Below the pieces are notes generated by a model. It was not told where the DNA came from. It worked only from the letters and a program-made list of their open reading frames with translations, and did not search any database. Shown piece by piece: positions 48,601 to 56,426 of a DNA stretch of 56,426 nucleotides; positions within the stretch are counted from its first letter, which is position 1, and each line of letters starts with the position of its first letter. The DNA comes from a virus. The stretch is from positions 1-56,426 of IMG/VR virus record IMGVR_UViG_3300020408_000007. One strand, given 5' to 3'. A program made the translations under genes and the position numbers.

Positions 48601-49399
48601 CTACACCTGCTCCTGTAAGCATTGATGTTTCAGAACTAAGAAATTTTCCACGGTCATTACGAGCAGATCTACCAACTTGTTGAGCAGTTTTGCCAAGAAA
48701 TTCAACTGTTTTTCCCGGTAAAAGCAAGGGCGGATATAGTTGACCAGCTTTTCGAATGTTTTCAGATAACAGGAACCCACCAAAATCTTTGGTAGAGTCT
48801 CCGATAAATCTTGCCCCAAATATAAAAGGACCACCTGACCCCATAGACTTACCCATTGCTTCAGCAAATCTGTTTTGTGGCAATCGTGTGCCCTGTTTGT
48901 CTAAAATTTGAAATCTTTCGGCTGCACTCACAAGAGGTTCACCGAATGTATTTGTAGCCCCAATCGCTCCAAACAAAGATGCTATAGGAATAAGAGGAGC
49001 TTTAACATTTGGGGGTATAGGTGCTTTTGCCACTCCCTTGCCAACAGTAAATGCTCCAGCAACCATTGGACCTCCAGTTTCAAGAACTCCCCTGATTAAA
49101 CCATCAGTAAAAGCATTGATAGTTCCTGGTTTTGCGGCATTTGTATAAGCATATAAAAAATTTCCGGGGTCTACTGGTCTTCCTTTATCATCTTTCAATG
49201 GAAGATCGATATTAAAGTTGTCTGCAACTGCTGCAACAATGGCATCTTGGGGTATGCCCGCCGCATAAAGCGCATCATAATCTAAATCAATCGCATCAGA
49301 TTCCTTTTGAGTATCTACAGGACCAAACGGGTTAAAGTTAGCACTTACCCATTCTGAGAAGGATAGATTTTGATTTGGTTGAGCAGTTTGTGTCGTCAT
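45602..49399 (-). CDS. Very large internal virion (ejection) protein
   Basis: 1265 aa. Two hydrophobic, Gly/Ala-rich segments near residues 90-160 (GGPMVAGAFTVGKGVAKAPI) and ~255-305 (GAGVGAGVGDIASQGDPMSV) are followed by ~700 residues of long charged helices. No lysozyme or protease motif found. Size, place between tail genes and endolysin, and helical character resemble T7 gp16 / ejection proteins. It ends GDGITSLLAARRT. Confidence 0.7.
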   Translation of the reverse strand: MTTQTAQPNQNLSFSEWVSANFNPFGPVDTQKESDAIDLDYDALYAAGIPQDAIVAAVADNFNIDLPLKDDKGRPVDPGNFLYAYTNAAKPGTINAFTDGLIRGVLETGGPMVAGAFTVGKGVAKAPIPPNVKAPLIPIASLFGAIGATNTFGEPLVSAAERFQILDKQGTRLPQNRFAEAMGKSMGSGGPFIFGARFIGDSTKDFGGFLLSENIRKAGQLYPPLLLPGKTVEFLGKTAQQVGRSARNDRGKFLSSETSMLTGAGVGAGVGDIASQGDPMSVAGGELAGGFIITKTPAGILLNNIGTITNKFRNYGETTARQTSFGLKLQKLLRDTGRDPNEIANAIEAQIGPDGRLPAFARELLDGEEMPSLTVAGLTDDPIFGMLENYAKQANSGTSKLDLKLMDAYEEQVNFYMRLVGALREEGDPASLVLAQQIREDLYKDMISRQLTTANEQARNAAAALGSNDFSIIGRGIKVRIDGLVESILKQEKNLWNATPTVDIPFKQLDNLKESISGIKEEFFLTTQDFPSNVRQALAAFEVKSGRNLITADSKEVIAAQRALDNLPPLTEKAYERILGIVNSPEDLRIRGISQLDDGPFVRPSQDYQVLDYIAQRRRAGDKSEDLKLAERAANARIRRSKAMSENQRQISKPEEEFESPESITTKDTKKLRTTINDEIRRLEKDGLYGQSKPLRELKEAIDDLEGIVLGSDDSYQRARAFTRAKKSAFNRTFAGDLLEKTKEGGLRVREELIPDFLMGGSINARTMKFRDLEDTKTFIQDQIEELDIPLELQISDEEIFGEAQQQGLSQSLFQAVSYAARHPNYGVLDANGRIVPEAAQKFIQENDDILQLYPQLREMLENGRQFETAVKMLNDPGIVAKFKKETQQRALVSRLITDDNPTLAFSEAVSNNTNPSKLTEGLIDSVLRANTNDEVVEMLRAEGLEPEDAVKGLKSVFLDLVQVEGGLHADGIPDFRAARQFVFGPMIKGKASPTVQTPTETGPGQIPGVGGAGPRVANRESLATLLKRKGVFSEAELDRLEYILKQGEKLQTTTATSLKDVVQDMPGLLTRAVAKISGSSLATGAARFAGLRPQGIVEANVGAAAADQFLNSIPGAANANLLEQAVLDPKLMVLLLRETKTEAQAKAATKALKNYLINAGITVAFEEEPTGEADEAIIQQGRDAAKGGVSEQRDFLMDNLDDFTIGPVSMAPPPPRVPTPAPMPVRTPSAGILAQAPANPNLRTQMAAAFPGDGITSLLAARRT

Positions 49400-52071
49400 T
49401 AAAAATCCCCGAGAGGTTGGGTATTTCGTCTCAACTGGTTAGCACTGCCTTGCTTTTGTCCCGTGAGACCAAAGTTGTCAGCTAATTGAGACCAATTAGA
49501 TTGCAATTGAGTTAACTCACGGATGCTGTCCTTTAAACGCTCAACCCGGTCTTGGCTTGTTAATGGGTCGGCTAAAGCGGACTCTTTCAAATCAATAGCA
49601 TCCTGCAGTCTTGCAGTCATTTTTTCAGAATTTAAACGAACTTTTTGCGTAGTTAAAAACGGACTGCCGGGATTAAATAACAGACTACTTATTTCTCGTC
49701 TAAGTCCTTCAGAATCTTTGCCAGCTAATTCTTTTAAGGCAGCAGTCTTAGTTTGATTCATGAGATAATTCATGCTTTCTACGGCCTCTGCTGATTCAGG
49801 ATTCTTGGGAATAAAGTTTCCGCCGAAAGCTTCTACAAGTACACCAAAACCACCATCAACTAGAGTTCTTCCCATCCAATCAGTAAAACCAATGGCGTCT
49901 TCCATATTAACACCAGATTCTTCTGCGCTTAAAATAATATTTGGTTTTTTAAAGCGGGCGACAACTGACTCAAAAGGGTCAGTTTGAGGCGGCAAGAGCC
50001 CATAATCTGAGAAGTTGGGGTCTTTCTGTCTTGCTTTAGCAATAGCACCAATCACATAATCAGGCACTGCATTTTTCTGTACAACTACACCGCCACTTCC
50101 ATCAGGGTTGGGGACTAGAACGCTTGATGACTGTATTGCTGCCAAATTAGTATCAAAATCCATTTGCATCTGTGGGGTCCACTCTTGGTCCTGCCCACTT
50201 GCCCAAGCGTCCAATTTTAATGCAAGAGGTTGAATATTGGCGTAAGCGTTCTTTTTAGTAACGTCCTTACTTGGTTTTTCTGGTAAATAATATGCCCCGC
50301 CAGTTTGATCAGGATTGAGAGCTGCTAACATTTCAGCATCGTTTTTAACTAACTTCATTTCACCTGCTTCATTAAACATGGGCAGAGGGTCAAAGTTGCT
50401 TGCAACAATAACGCTACCTGTTGGGAACAGCGCAACAGCTTTGTTGCCCAAAGTCTTTATCATATCCTTATTGAATGGAAAGAAGTCCTGTTGAATAAAC
50501 TGATTGTATTCATCTGGAGTTTTTGCGTATTTCTTTTCAAATCCAGTTCCGTCAGCTTTTGGCTTCACAAGCACTGTAGTTACGAAGTCTTCAGGTGTAA
50601 TGGTAGAAAAGCCTTGGGCATTGAAATTATTTAAATCACCTTCAGTGAAGGCAATTTTCTCTTCCCGTTTGCCGTCATCACCAATTTTAAACATAGCCTT
50701 TGGAGTTGAAAGTTTACCTCTATCATAATTGGTGCGACTGACGAGTGAAGTCCGTCTGGTTTTCAACGTCTTTAACTCGTCTGTGCTCATGGGCGGTATG
50801 GCGTCTCCAGCGTTATAAACTTTGCCGCCTATTGTTACAGGCTCAGACGCAATTAAGTCACTTGTTATAGGAGAGGTATCCTCTTTCACAAGCTTGAATA
50901 AAGTTCTTGAAGTACCTAAAGAGCTTAGTTCATTAGACCCAAGGCTTATCTCGTCTCCAGGGTTTATTGTTCCAATTCCTGGAAGAGTTAAGGGCTCCTC
51001 GCCTTCGTATTTATATTCGGCCTGTGCCCCAGCAGCTTGAGGTTTTGGAGGGTCTTTTACTTCTTTTAATTGCGTTCTTATAGACTTGAATACAGTGTTT
51101 AACTCATTTCCTCCAATTGGAAAGGTCTGACCCGGCTGTATAGTTCCTACACCAGGAATATCAGCGGGTTCTTTGCCTTCGTATCTGTAATCTTTAGTTG
51201 TGCCTGCACCAAGCGGTTTTTGAGGTTTTGGTGTGCCATCTTGTATTTTTATGCCACCCCGAAATACATCATATTCAGGATTAACCGCTTCTATCTTTTG
51301 AGACGCTGTATACTGATCGCTTGCCATGTCCAGAGCAGCGGCTTTAGCAGCAGCTTCACGCTTATTCTTTGCTTCTCTTACCGAAGCACCAGAAGTAGCC
51401 AATAAGGGACCAATAGGCATCAAGGCTTCTGCAACGGGAACTCCTTGTGCTATTTGCAATCCTGCAGGGGCTAAACCTCCTAACAGAAGGTTAGCCAACG
51501 CCTGTTTTCTGTCTGCCTCTTCATCCCCGCCGTAAATCTGACGAGCTAACTCTAAGTTTTTATTATAAAAATCCATTAGCTTAGGAGAAGAGGGGGCAGC
51601 TTTACCCCTTCCGCCTGCCATGCCCTGCTGTATTGCGTTCATCAAAGGCTGCGTTATTGTCTGGGCTTGACCCCCGTTACTAAACTTTTGCACGATACCT
51701 TGTGTCATCTCCTTGGTCACAGGAGTGTCCATAGCCCGTTGCGCTATTTGACCAATACCTTGGTCAACAGGGGCCTGTGCCTCACGCATCTGCATTACAG
51801 GCTGTACCAACGTAACCACAGATTCAGGTGTCTTGTTAGCGTCCTTCATGCCCACAATGCCGCCAAGCTCCTGCCTGCGCTCCTTCATGGTGCGCTCATC
51901 ACCGCGCATCGCGTTCATTAATTCTACAGGGTCCTTTGCTGCAGCAATGCCGCCCATTGCGTCAGACATGACTTTTTCGCCAGCCTTTTTCATCAGCATT
52001 TGCTCTGCTTGCTTTACTGGCTGATCCGTGGGCCGTGAGCCGCGAAACATGTTTCTGTCATAAACAGACAT
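49399..52071 (-). CDS. Large virion protein with three beta modules
   Basis: 890 aa. Helical Gln/Met-rich N-terminus, then three related ~45-residue units at ~295-340, 352-397 and 406-446 (EPADIPGVGTIQPGQTF; EPLTLPGIGTINPGDEI; EPVTIGGKVYNAGDAI), each ending in an R-T-x-L strand. The C-terminal ~300 residues are helical. Probably a second internal or tail protein; no enzyme motif seen. Confidence 0.65.
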   Translation of the reverse strand: MSVYDRNMFRGSRPTDQPVKQAEQMLMKKAGEKVMSDAMGGIAAAKDPVELMNAMRGDERTMKERRQELGGIVGMKDANKTPESVVTLVQPVMQMREAQAPVDQGIGQIAQRAMDTPVTKEMTQGIVQKFSNGGQAQTITQPLMNAIQQGMAGGRGKAAPSSPKLMDFYNKNLELARQIYGGDEEADRKQALANLLLGGLAPAGLQIAQGVPVAEALMPIGPLLATSGASVREAKNKREAAAKAAALDMASDQYTASQKIEAVNPEYDVFRGGIKIQDGTPKPQKPLGAGTTKDYRYEGKEPADIPGVGTIQPGQTFPIGGNELNTVFKSIRTQLKEVKDPPKPQAAGAQAEYKYEGEEPLTLPGIGTINPGDEISLGSNELSSLGTSRTLFKLVKEDTSPITSDLIASEPVTIGGKVYNAGDAIPPMSTDELKTLKTRRTSLVSRTNYDRGKLSTPKAMFKIGDDGKREEKIAFTEGDLNNFNAQGFSTITPEDFVTTVLVKPKADGTGFEKKYAKTPDEYNQFIQQDFFPFNKDMIKTLGNKAVALFPTGSVIVASNFDPLPMFNEAGEMKLVKNDAEMLAALNPDQTGGAYYLPEKPSKDVTKKNAYANIQPLALKLDAWASGQDQEWTPQMQMDFDTNLAAIQSSSVLVPNPDGSGGVVVQKNAVPDYVIGAIAKARQKDPNFSDYGLLPPQTDPFESVVARFKKPNIILSAEESGVNMEDAIGFTDWMGRTLVDGGFGVLVEAFGGNFIPKNPESAEAVESMNYLMNQTKTAALKELAGKDSEGLRREISSLLFNPGSPFLTTQKVRLNSEKMTARLQDAIDLKESALADPLTSQDRVERLKDSIRELTQLQSNWSQLADNFGLTGQKQGSANQLRRNTQPLGDF

Positions 52072-52895
52072 TATCCAAATAACCCTAACTGATTAGCACC
52101 TGACGCGGCAGACAAACCTGCAATACCATAACCAAACAATTGTTGCATTGGGCTCGCTTCATTAGGAGCAGTGCCGTCTGTAAAAGTCATTGCGCTACTT
52201 GGTGCGCCTTGATAAATGTCAGATAAGAACCCAATTCGTTGGTAAGGCTCCATCATTTGTTGTGTTTGGGTTTGACGCAAAGTATCAAATTCGGCTTGGT
52301 TCTGTGCCTGTTCCCTTGCACCTAAATCAAATTGGAAGCCTATGCCGCTTTGGTCTGCGCCCTGTTGAACTTGCCCTAAACTTGCAATGCCTGTAGCAGC
52401 TTGACCCAAACGATTCAAAGCATCGTTATACCCTTGTGAGCGGAGCTTTGCCCCCAAATCTCCAGCATCTCTCGCAGCTTCTGCAGCAAGAACGCCCTGT
52501 AGCAAGGCTCCACGAGCACCGCCATAAGCCCCTTGGCCCATTGCTGCGTCTTCAAACTGCTTGGACTGTTGTCTGGCTTGATCAAAAATATCTTGTTGAG
52601 ACCTTTGAATTACTTCGCCAACGTAAGGGTCCATAGCGGCTTGTATTGCTGCGGGGTCTGCACCAACGGTGGCTGCAAGGTAATCTCTAGCTAAATCAAA
52701 ATCTGCTGTCGGGTCGAACATGGTGTCGCCCCGCCGCAAAGCTTCTTTTTGCAGATCAGTTAGCCCAGCAATTTCATAATCAGGTAAATCTAATTGAATG
52801 TCAGCTAATTCTTTAGCTGAGTCCAACAACCCAAGTTTACGAGCCTCTATCTCAGGAGATTCCTGTGTTATTTGCCTTATTGTTTGTGAAGACAT
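52071..52895 (-). CDS. Gly/Ala/Gln-rich internal protein
   Basis: 274 aa, mostly helical: LPDYEIAGLTDLQKEALRRG, AAMGQGAYGGARGALLQGVL and LGQVQQGADQSGIGFQF. This order is typical of a marine-phage structural family before the large ejection proteins. Possibly a T7 gp14/gp15-like core or ejection protein. Confidence 0.65.
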   Translation of the reverse strand: MSSQTIRQITQESPEIEARKLGLLDSAKELADIQLDLPDYEIAGLTDLQKEALRRGDTMFDPTADFDLARDYLAATVGADPAAIQAAMDPYVGEVIQRSQQDIFDQARQQSKQFEDAAMGQGAYGGARGALLQGVLAAEAARDAGDLGAKLRSQGYNDALNRLGQAATGIASLGQVQQGADQSGIGFQFDLGAREQAQNQAEFDTLRQTQTQQMMEPYQRIGFLSDIYQGAPSSAMTFTDGTAPNEASPMQQLFGYGIAGLSAASGANQLGLFG

Positions 52896-54340
52896 TATGC
52901 TCTAGCCTCTAAATTACGCATTAAACCATACATATTATCTATGCCTTTATCTATACTCCCCCCACCCGCAGCTCTTACAGCATCACGAGTCATTACAAAC
53001 TCTCCGTCCATCAACATAGCAGGCACGTCATCTTTTGTGCCGGACCCTTCTCCAGGCCCAATTCCACCGTTACGACGCGGAAAGTAGTCAACTTCCCCGC
53101 CATCTTTAAAATTCATCATTGGCATAAAGGGGCGTCCTGCTGCCATAGCTCCAAGGCCTTTAAAAAGTGGCTCAGGGGCAGGGTCTCCATGTGTCGATGG
53201 CATGTTTCTACCCAACTGGCTCTCCATAGGTCGACCAAACTGATCCGTTCCAGACCCTGTATCCATTGGCATATACTGTGGAGTTGGAAAACCAAGAGAA
53301 GCCATGTCCCCCAAAGAAAGTTGAGGGGTCTGTGAGGAAGGTATTGCCATGTTATTGATAGGAGACATGCCTGTCATTATTCCAGACCCACCAGACCCAG
53401 TGGTGATACTACGCAGACCGTCTGCCATTTGTCTGCTTTGGTTAGATAAGTCCATCAAACCGCCAACCACGCCTCCTTGGGCATACTTTTTAGCAAGCTG
53501 AGGAGAAATCTTTTGTTGAACACCTTCAGGTAATTTAGAGAAACCTTTATATTTATCAGGAACTTTAGTGGAGCCCCCGTCTTCAAAGTTGCGAATGGAA
53601 GGTTTAAGAATGTCTTCCATCGTTGATCTATATGCGTAAGGGTCTAAATTCGCGACTCTAAACTGATCTGAATCCACTGTTTCAAGAGGGCTTAAACCTT
53701 CGCCTTCTTCCTCTTCCTCGCTGAATAGGGTCATCGCACCTAAACCTAACGCAGCAGGGACCCCAAAACGCTGGAGGACGCTTGGGTTAAGTTCTTTTTG
53801 CAACTCCGCCATAGCCTGCTTGTCGGTAGCTCCTGCAGCTATCTTATCTGCATAATTTTGCGACCCCCTAATGGCGTCAGCATCGTAGGTTTCAGGTAAC
53901 AAGTAACTTGTTTGTTTTTCAAGGGTTGGAAGCCCCAGACCTTCATCAGACGTAGCTGCTTCAAACGCTTGCGCTCTTCCTGCTTCCGTTTGAAGCGGGT
54001 CATATTCAAAAGGCTTTTGCGTACCACCTATTAAAGTGGAAGTGCTTTCACGCAAAGGACGAGAGAATACGCCTCTTGTAGCGTCAAAGTCAGCTCTTAA
54101 ATTATCTGCAAAACTTTTGTCGCCCATAAATCCTACTTTAAGAGCACCAATGCCCCCACCAAGGGCTGCAGACTTCAATGCGTCCTTTGCATCACCCCCC
54201 TGTAACAAGGTGCCAATGCCTGCACCAAGAGCACCAGATGCAACCGCACCCAATCCCGGTAGAAAGGCATTGATAGCTACAGGCAGTACAATTGGGGCTA
54301 CATCCCCAATAACATCTTTGATTTTATCGAAAAGACCCAT
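52895..54340 (-). CDS. Virion protein with hydrophobic N-terminus
   Basis: 481 aa. First ~70 residues are Gly/Ala-rich and hydrophobic (IVLPVAINAFLPGLGAVASG, ALGAGIGTLLQGG), like a membrane-inserting ejection segment. The C-terminus, GPGEGSGTKDDVPAMLMDGE and FVMTRDAVRAAGGG, is a widespread marine-phage tail motif. KGG-type ARGGVVGG patterns occur mid-protein. Internal or tail-tip protein inferred. Confidence 0.65.
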   Translation of the reverse strand: MGLFDKIKDVIGDVAPIVLPVAINAFLPGLGAVASGALGAGIGTLLQGGDAKDALKSAALGGGIGALKVGFMGDKSFADNLRADFDATRGVFSRPLRESTSTLIGGTQKPFEYDPLQTEAGRAQAFEAATSDEGLGLPTLEKQTSYLLPETYDADAIRGSQNYADKIAAGATDKQAMAELQKELNPSVLQRFGVPAALGLGAMTLFSEEEEEGEGLSPLETVDSDQFRVANLDPYAYRSTMEDILKPSIRNFEDGGSTKVPDKYKGFSKLPEGVQQKISPQLAKKYAQGGVVGGLMDLSNQSRQMADGLRSITTGSGGSGIMTGMSPINNMAIPSSQTPQLSLGDMASLGFPTPQYMPMDTGSGTDQFGRPMESQLGRNMPSTHGDPAPEPLFKGLGAMAAGRPFMPMMNFKDGGEVDYFPRRNGGIGPGEGSGTKDDVPAMLMDGEFVMTRDAVRAAGGGSIDKGIDNMYGLMRNLEARA

Positions 54341-54564
54341 TATGCAACCTTTATTGTGCCACCATCATTATACAGTGCCCCTGTCTCAAGTCCAGTGGCA
54401 GACGTAGGTAAGTCAGTCAAAGTTATGGTAGAAGCTCTTATCGGTCCAGGATTACGCTCCTGCTCAATAAAAGTCTGTATTGCCCGCACCAAATCCACCA
54501 GGTAATTTTGTTCATATTCTGGCGGTGGTTCAGGTAATCTTGGTGGCGGTTGAGTGCTTGCCAT
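54340..54564 (-). CDS. Small virion-associated protein
   Basis: 74 aa: Pro-rich start STQPPPRLPEPPPEYEQNYL, helix VDLVRAIQTFIEQE, then LPTSATGLETGALYNDGGTI. This 'LPTSxxGLxxGxLYxDxGxIKV' end is common in small phage tail proteins. One-base overlaps with both neighbours. Confidence 0.65.
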   Translation of the reverse strand: MASTQPPPRLPEPPPEYEQNYLVDLVRAIQTFIEQERNPGPIRASTITLTDLPTSATGLETGALYNDGGTIKVA

Positions 54565-56426
54565 TATCTCCTGCCATCTTGTCTGACATCTACCCTTGGG
54601 CTACCCAGCTTCCATTTAGACCCTATTGCATCTGATTCTACACGAAGTGCAAAGGAACGTCCACGAACTCTTACATCTAATTGATTTGTAAATTTTTCAA
54701 CAGGAACAGAGGCGGTGCGAATCGCCGGAACCGCTGAACTTTGGTCAAAATCTGCTCCAGGATAATTACGACCTTTTATTGTAAAAGTTGCCTGTGGCGA
54801 AGACAAAGCAACCGAACCATCAAATGTTAAATCAGGAATTACTCTGCTCACATAAGTGAACCTATCCCCGTCACCAATGTCTATGCCTGCAGATTCAATG
54901 AATGAGTTCATGGCGGTGCCGTCGTCGTCATAGCCAAGCTCATGGTTGTAAAGAAAACCATCTGCCGTGGCTAAGGGAAAGAGCCGTGTGCCGCGATCCA
55001 ACCACGCTGTTCTAGAAAGTGTGCCAAAATACCAAACTTTTTCGCTATAATTAAAGGTTACATACTTGTCATTTTCAGAAGCACTTTCAGATGGATAAAA
55101 CCAAATTACCTCACTAAACTCTGTATTCACTCCCACCACTACTTTATTTCGTTCCTCAAGGTTGAAATCCAAAAATACTTTGTCGCGAACAGTGCAAGGT
55201 AGGGTTTGAGTGCGACCGTCATAAACGTAAAAAGTATCAATGCCCATCCAAAAAACAAAATCTTCTGTCGCTGCGGCTGCATTTGGGCTCATAATAGTAA
55301 TATTACTTGAAATTTGTTGAAGACCAAACACGTTTGGCTCCCCTACAAATCTCATTGACGTCAGTGCGGTGTCTGTCCAAACAAGTATTTCACGTTTTGT
55401 TTCAATAGCTTGCATAAAAGTAGATCCTGCACCTAAAGGTAAAGTTCCTGCCGTATTGTTTACAGTCGGGAAAAAATCTGTGGGCAGTTCTCTTGATGAA
55501 AATCTTATTAAAAGCGGGTCTTGTATGCCGTTTCCATTTATGTCAGAAGCACTTGAGCCTATGTCATCTGCGCCAAAAGCAATAACATGACGTTGTGTGT
55601 CTGAAACTAGAACTTGTTTGCATTTAGTAGGAATGCTTGTTCTTGTTCCCGGTCGAGTGTTTAATGGAATTGCACGAGAGGCCAGTGTGCTTGTCCTGTC
55701 CCAATAGTATATTTGGTCATCTCTTGGATTTAATATTAAATCTTCAACAAAGTTATCGTGAGACCATAATCTTATTTGATTACGAGTAGTAACCCCTCCA
55801 GATGCAGCGTCACCCCACCCGGCAAAGTCATTAATTGGGTCAGCATTACCTTTTGCTAACCGCACAATAGAACCGTCAGCGTGAGTTGCAGCTACAGTCG
55901 GGCCAAAAGTATTGACGTTTGAACTTGTTTGAGTACCTGCATACCCTCTTGTGCACCCAGTCAAATCATTTGTAACCGCTGTAATTGTAAAGGTTACGTC
56001 ATTAAGAGGGGTTGCACCACCTAACGTGTTACCAGTTATTGTAATAGTGTCCCCAACTGCGTAACCACTCCCAGCGGTGGTTGCGGTGACTGACGTGTAT
56101 GTTGTTGATCCTGCAACAACAGTAAATTCTGCGCCTGTGCCGCTGCCGCTTGTGCTTGCTTGAGCCTTACCTGTATGCGTGGCTGCTCCAGCCGATCCAC
56201 CAGAGGCTGTTATAGATCCTACTGTTTTGACACCAGTGCTTGATACGCCGCCTACAAGTATAAGCTCATTGTCTATTAAGATTACATCATTGGCAACTAT
56301 ACCAGTTGTGCTAGTCAGTGTAATTGTGGTGTCAGAGGAGCTAAGAGTTCCACCTTCGTTCAAGGTTGTTTGTAAAGCACCAGAAGTAACCCCGTAATAT
56401 TGTCCAGCACCCCAACCTGTACCTCC
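54564..56426 (-). CDS. Tail hub/nozzle-type protein, 5' end cut by window
   Basis: At least 620 aa; the frame stays open through the right edge (upstream residues GGTGWGAGQYYGVTSGALQT), so the start is missing. Beta-rich, with repeated blade-like units: QVLVSDTQRHVIAFGADDIG, ILVWTDTALTSMRFVGEPNV, DFVFWMGIDTFYVYDG and VVVGVNTEFSEVIWFYPSES. This fits P22 gp10 / T7 gp12-like hub or nozzle proteins of short tails. It ends SPRVDVRQDGRR. Confidence 0.7.
   Translation of the reverse strand, partial: GGTGWGAGQYYGVTSGALQTTLNEGGTLSSSDTTITLTSTTGIVANDVILIDNELILVGGVSSTGVKTVGSITASGGSAGAATHTGKAQASTSGSGTGAEFTVVAGSTTYTSVTATTAGSGYAVGDTITITGNTLGGATPLNDVTFTITAVTNDLTGCTRGYAGTQTSSNVNTFGPTVAATHADGSIVRLAKGNADPINDFAGWGDAASGGVTTRNQIRLWSHDNFVEDLILNPRDDQIYYWDRTSTLASRAIPLNTRPGTRTSIPTKCKQVLVSDTQRHVIAFGADDIGSSASDINGNGIQDPLLIRFSSRELPTDFFPTVNNTAGTLPLGAGSTFMQAIETKREILVWTDTALTSMRFVGEPNVFGLQQISSNITIMSPNAAAATEDFVFWMGIDTFYVYDGRTQTLPCTVRDKVFLDFNLEERNKVVVGVNTEFSEVIWFYPSESASENDKYVTFNYSEKVWYFGTLSRTAWLDRGTRLFPLATADGFLYNHELGYDDDGTAMNSFIESAGIDIGDGDRFTYVSRVIPDLTFDGSVALSSPQATFTIKGRNYPGADFDQSSAVPAIRTASVPVEKFTNQLDVRVRGRSFALRVESDAIGSKWKLGSPRVDVRQDGRR

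Noticed and set aside
1-56426. tRNA genes, integrase or att sites
   Set aside because: No cloverleaf with a CCA-type end, no tyrosine or serine recombinase motif, and no att-like duplication were recognised by eye.

Overview
The window is most of a double-stranded DNA bacteriophage genome, cut at both edges inside late genes. It carries terminase small and large subunits, a P22-like portal, a scaffold, an HK97-fold-type major capsid protein, neck/tail adaptors, holin-like membrane proteins, a GH108 endolysin, very large internal proteins and a self-contained replication module. There is no tape measure, sheath or tail-tube gene, which points to a short-tailed (podovirus-like) particle. Codon and base composition (moderately AT-leaning by eye) and many protein families (KGG-containing C-termini, SU10-type adaptor, co-chaperonin in the head operon, DUF932, DUF3310) are familiar from marine phages of alphaproteobacteria. 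That host is inferred, not proven. I saw no integrase, excisionase, tRNA, CRISPR or phage RNA polymerase; early promoters look like ordinary host sigma-70 promoters.

Layout. (1) Positions 1-25,534, minus strand: the late operon. It is transcribed from a promoter near 25,565 and runs terminase large, polyvalent effector protein, portal, membrane/lysis cluster, co-chaperonin, scaffold, capsid (followed by an intrinsic terminator), decoration-like proteins, a nest of tiny Lys/Arg-rich proteins, adaptors, and then about 6.5 kb of small consecutive tail-fibre/adhesin genes. (2) 25,557-26,190: a long non-coding region rich in GATC and inverted repeats, with two copies of a ~51-bp repeat; a candidate origin or packaging/regulatory locus. 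(3) 26,242-34,594: early/accessory genes on both strands. These include a Gp88-like Cys-rich protein, DUF932, a VRR-NUC-type nuclease overlapping terminase small, a GTTACA repeat array, divergent sigma-70 promoters, an XF1762-type acetyltransferase-like protein and an adenine-type DNA methyltransferase-like protein. (4) 34,621-41,842, minus: replication module (ribbon-helix-helix protein, family A DNA polymerase, DUF3310, UvrD-like helicase, TOTE-type archaeo-eukaryotic primase, probable SSB-like protein, coiled-coil protein). (5) 41,931-43,555, plus: SNF2-type helicase and a zinc-ribbon protein. (6) 43,529-56,426, minus: end of the late operon (repeat-rich virion protein, endolysin, 1265-aa and 890-aa internal proteins, further tail/internal proteins, tail hub). 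If the genome maps as a circle, blocks 6 and 1 join into one late transcription unit, with a small missing piece between the two window edges.

How it works together. The replication module pairs a family A polymerase carrying Leu at the position of E. coli Pol I Phe762 with a TOTE-type primase and a UvrD-like helicase. The primase and the adjacent SSB-like protein both end in an SSB-type acidic -D(I/L)PF tip, suggesting that they recruit a common partner. The most unusual cargo is the 1139-aa protein between terminase large and portal. It carries an HExxH metallopeptidase-like motif and an ADP-ribosyltransferase-like domain of the kind found in polyvalent proteins, and may be an effector injected with the DNA. 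The tail end of the late operon carries about a dozen small beta-rich proteins from a few shuffled families (C1q-like and others), which looks like an expanded host-recognition repertoire.
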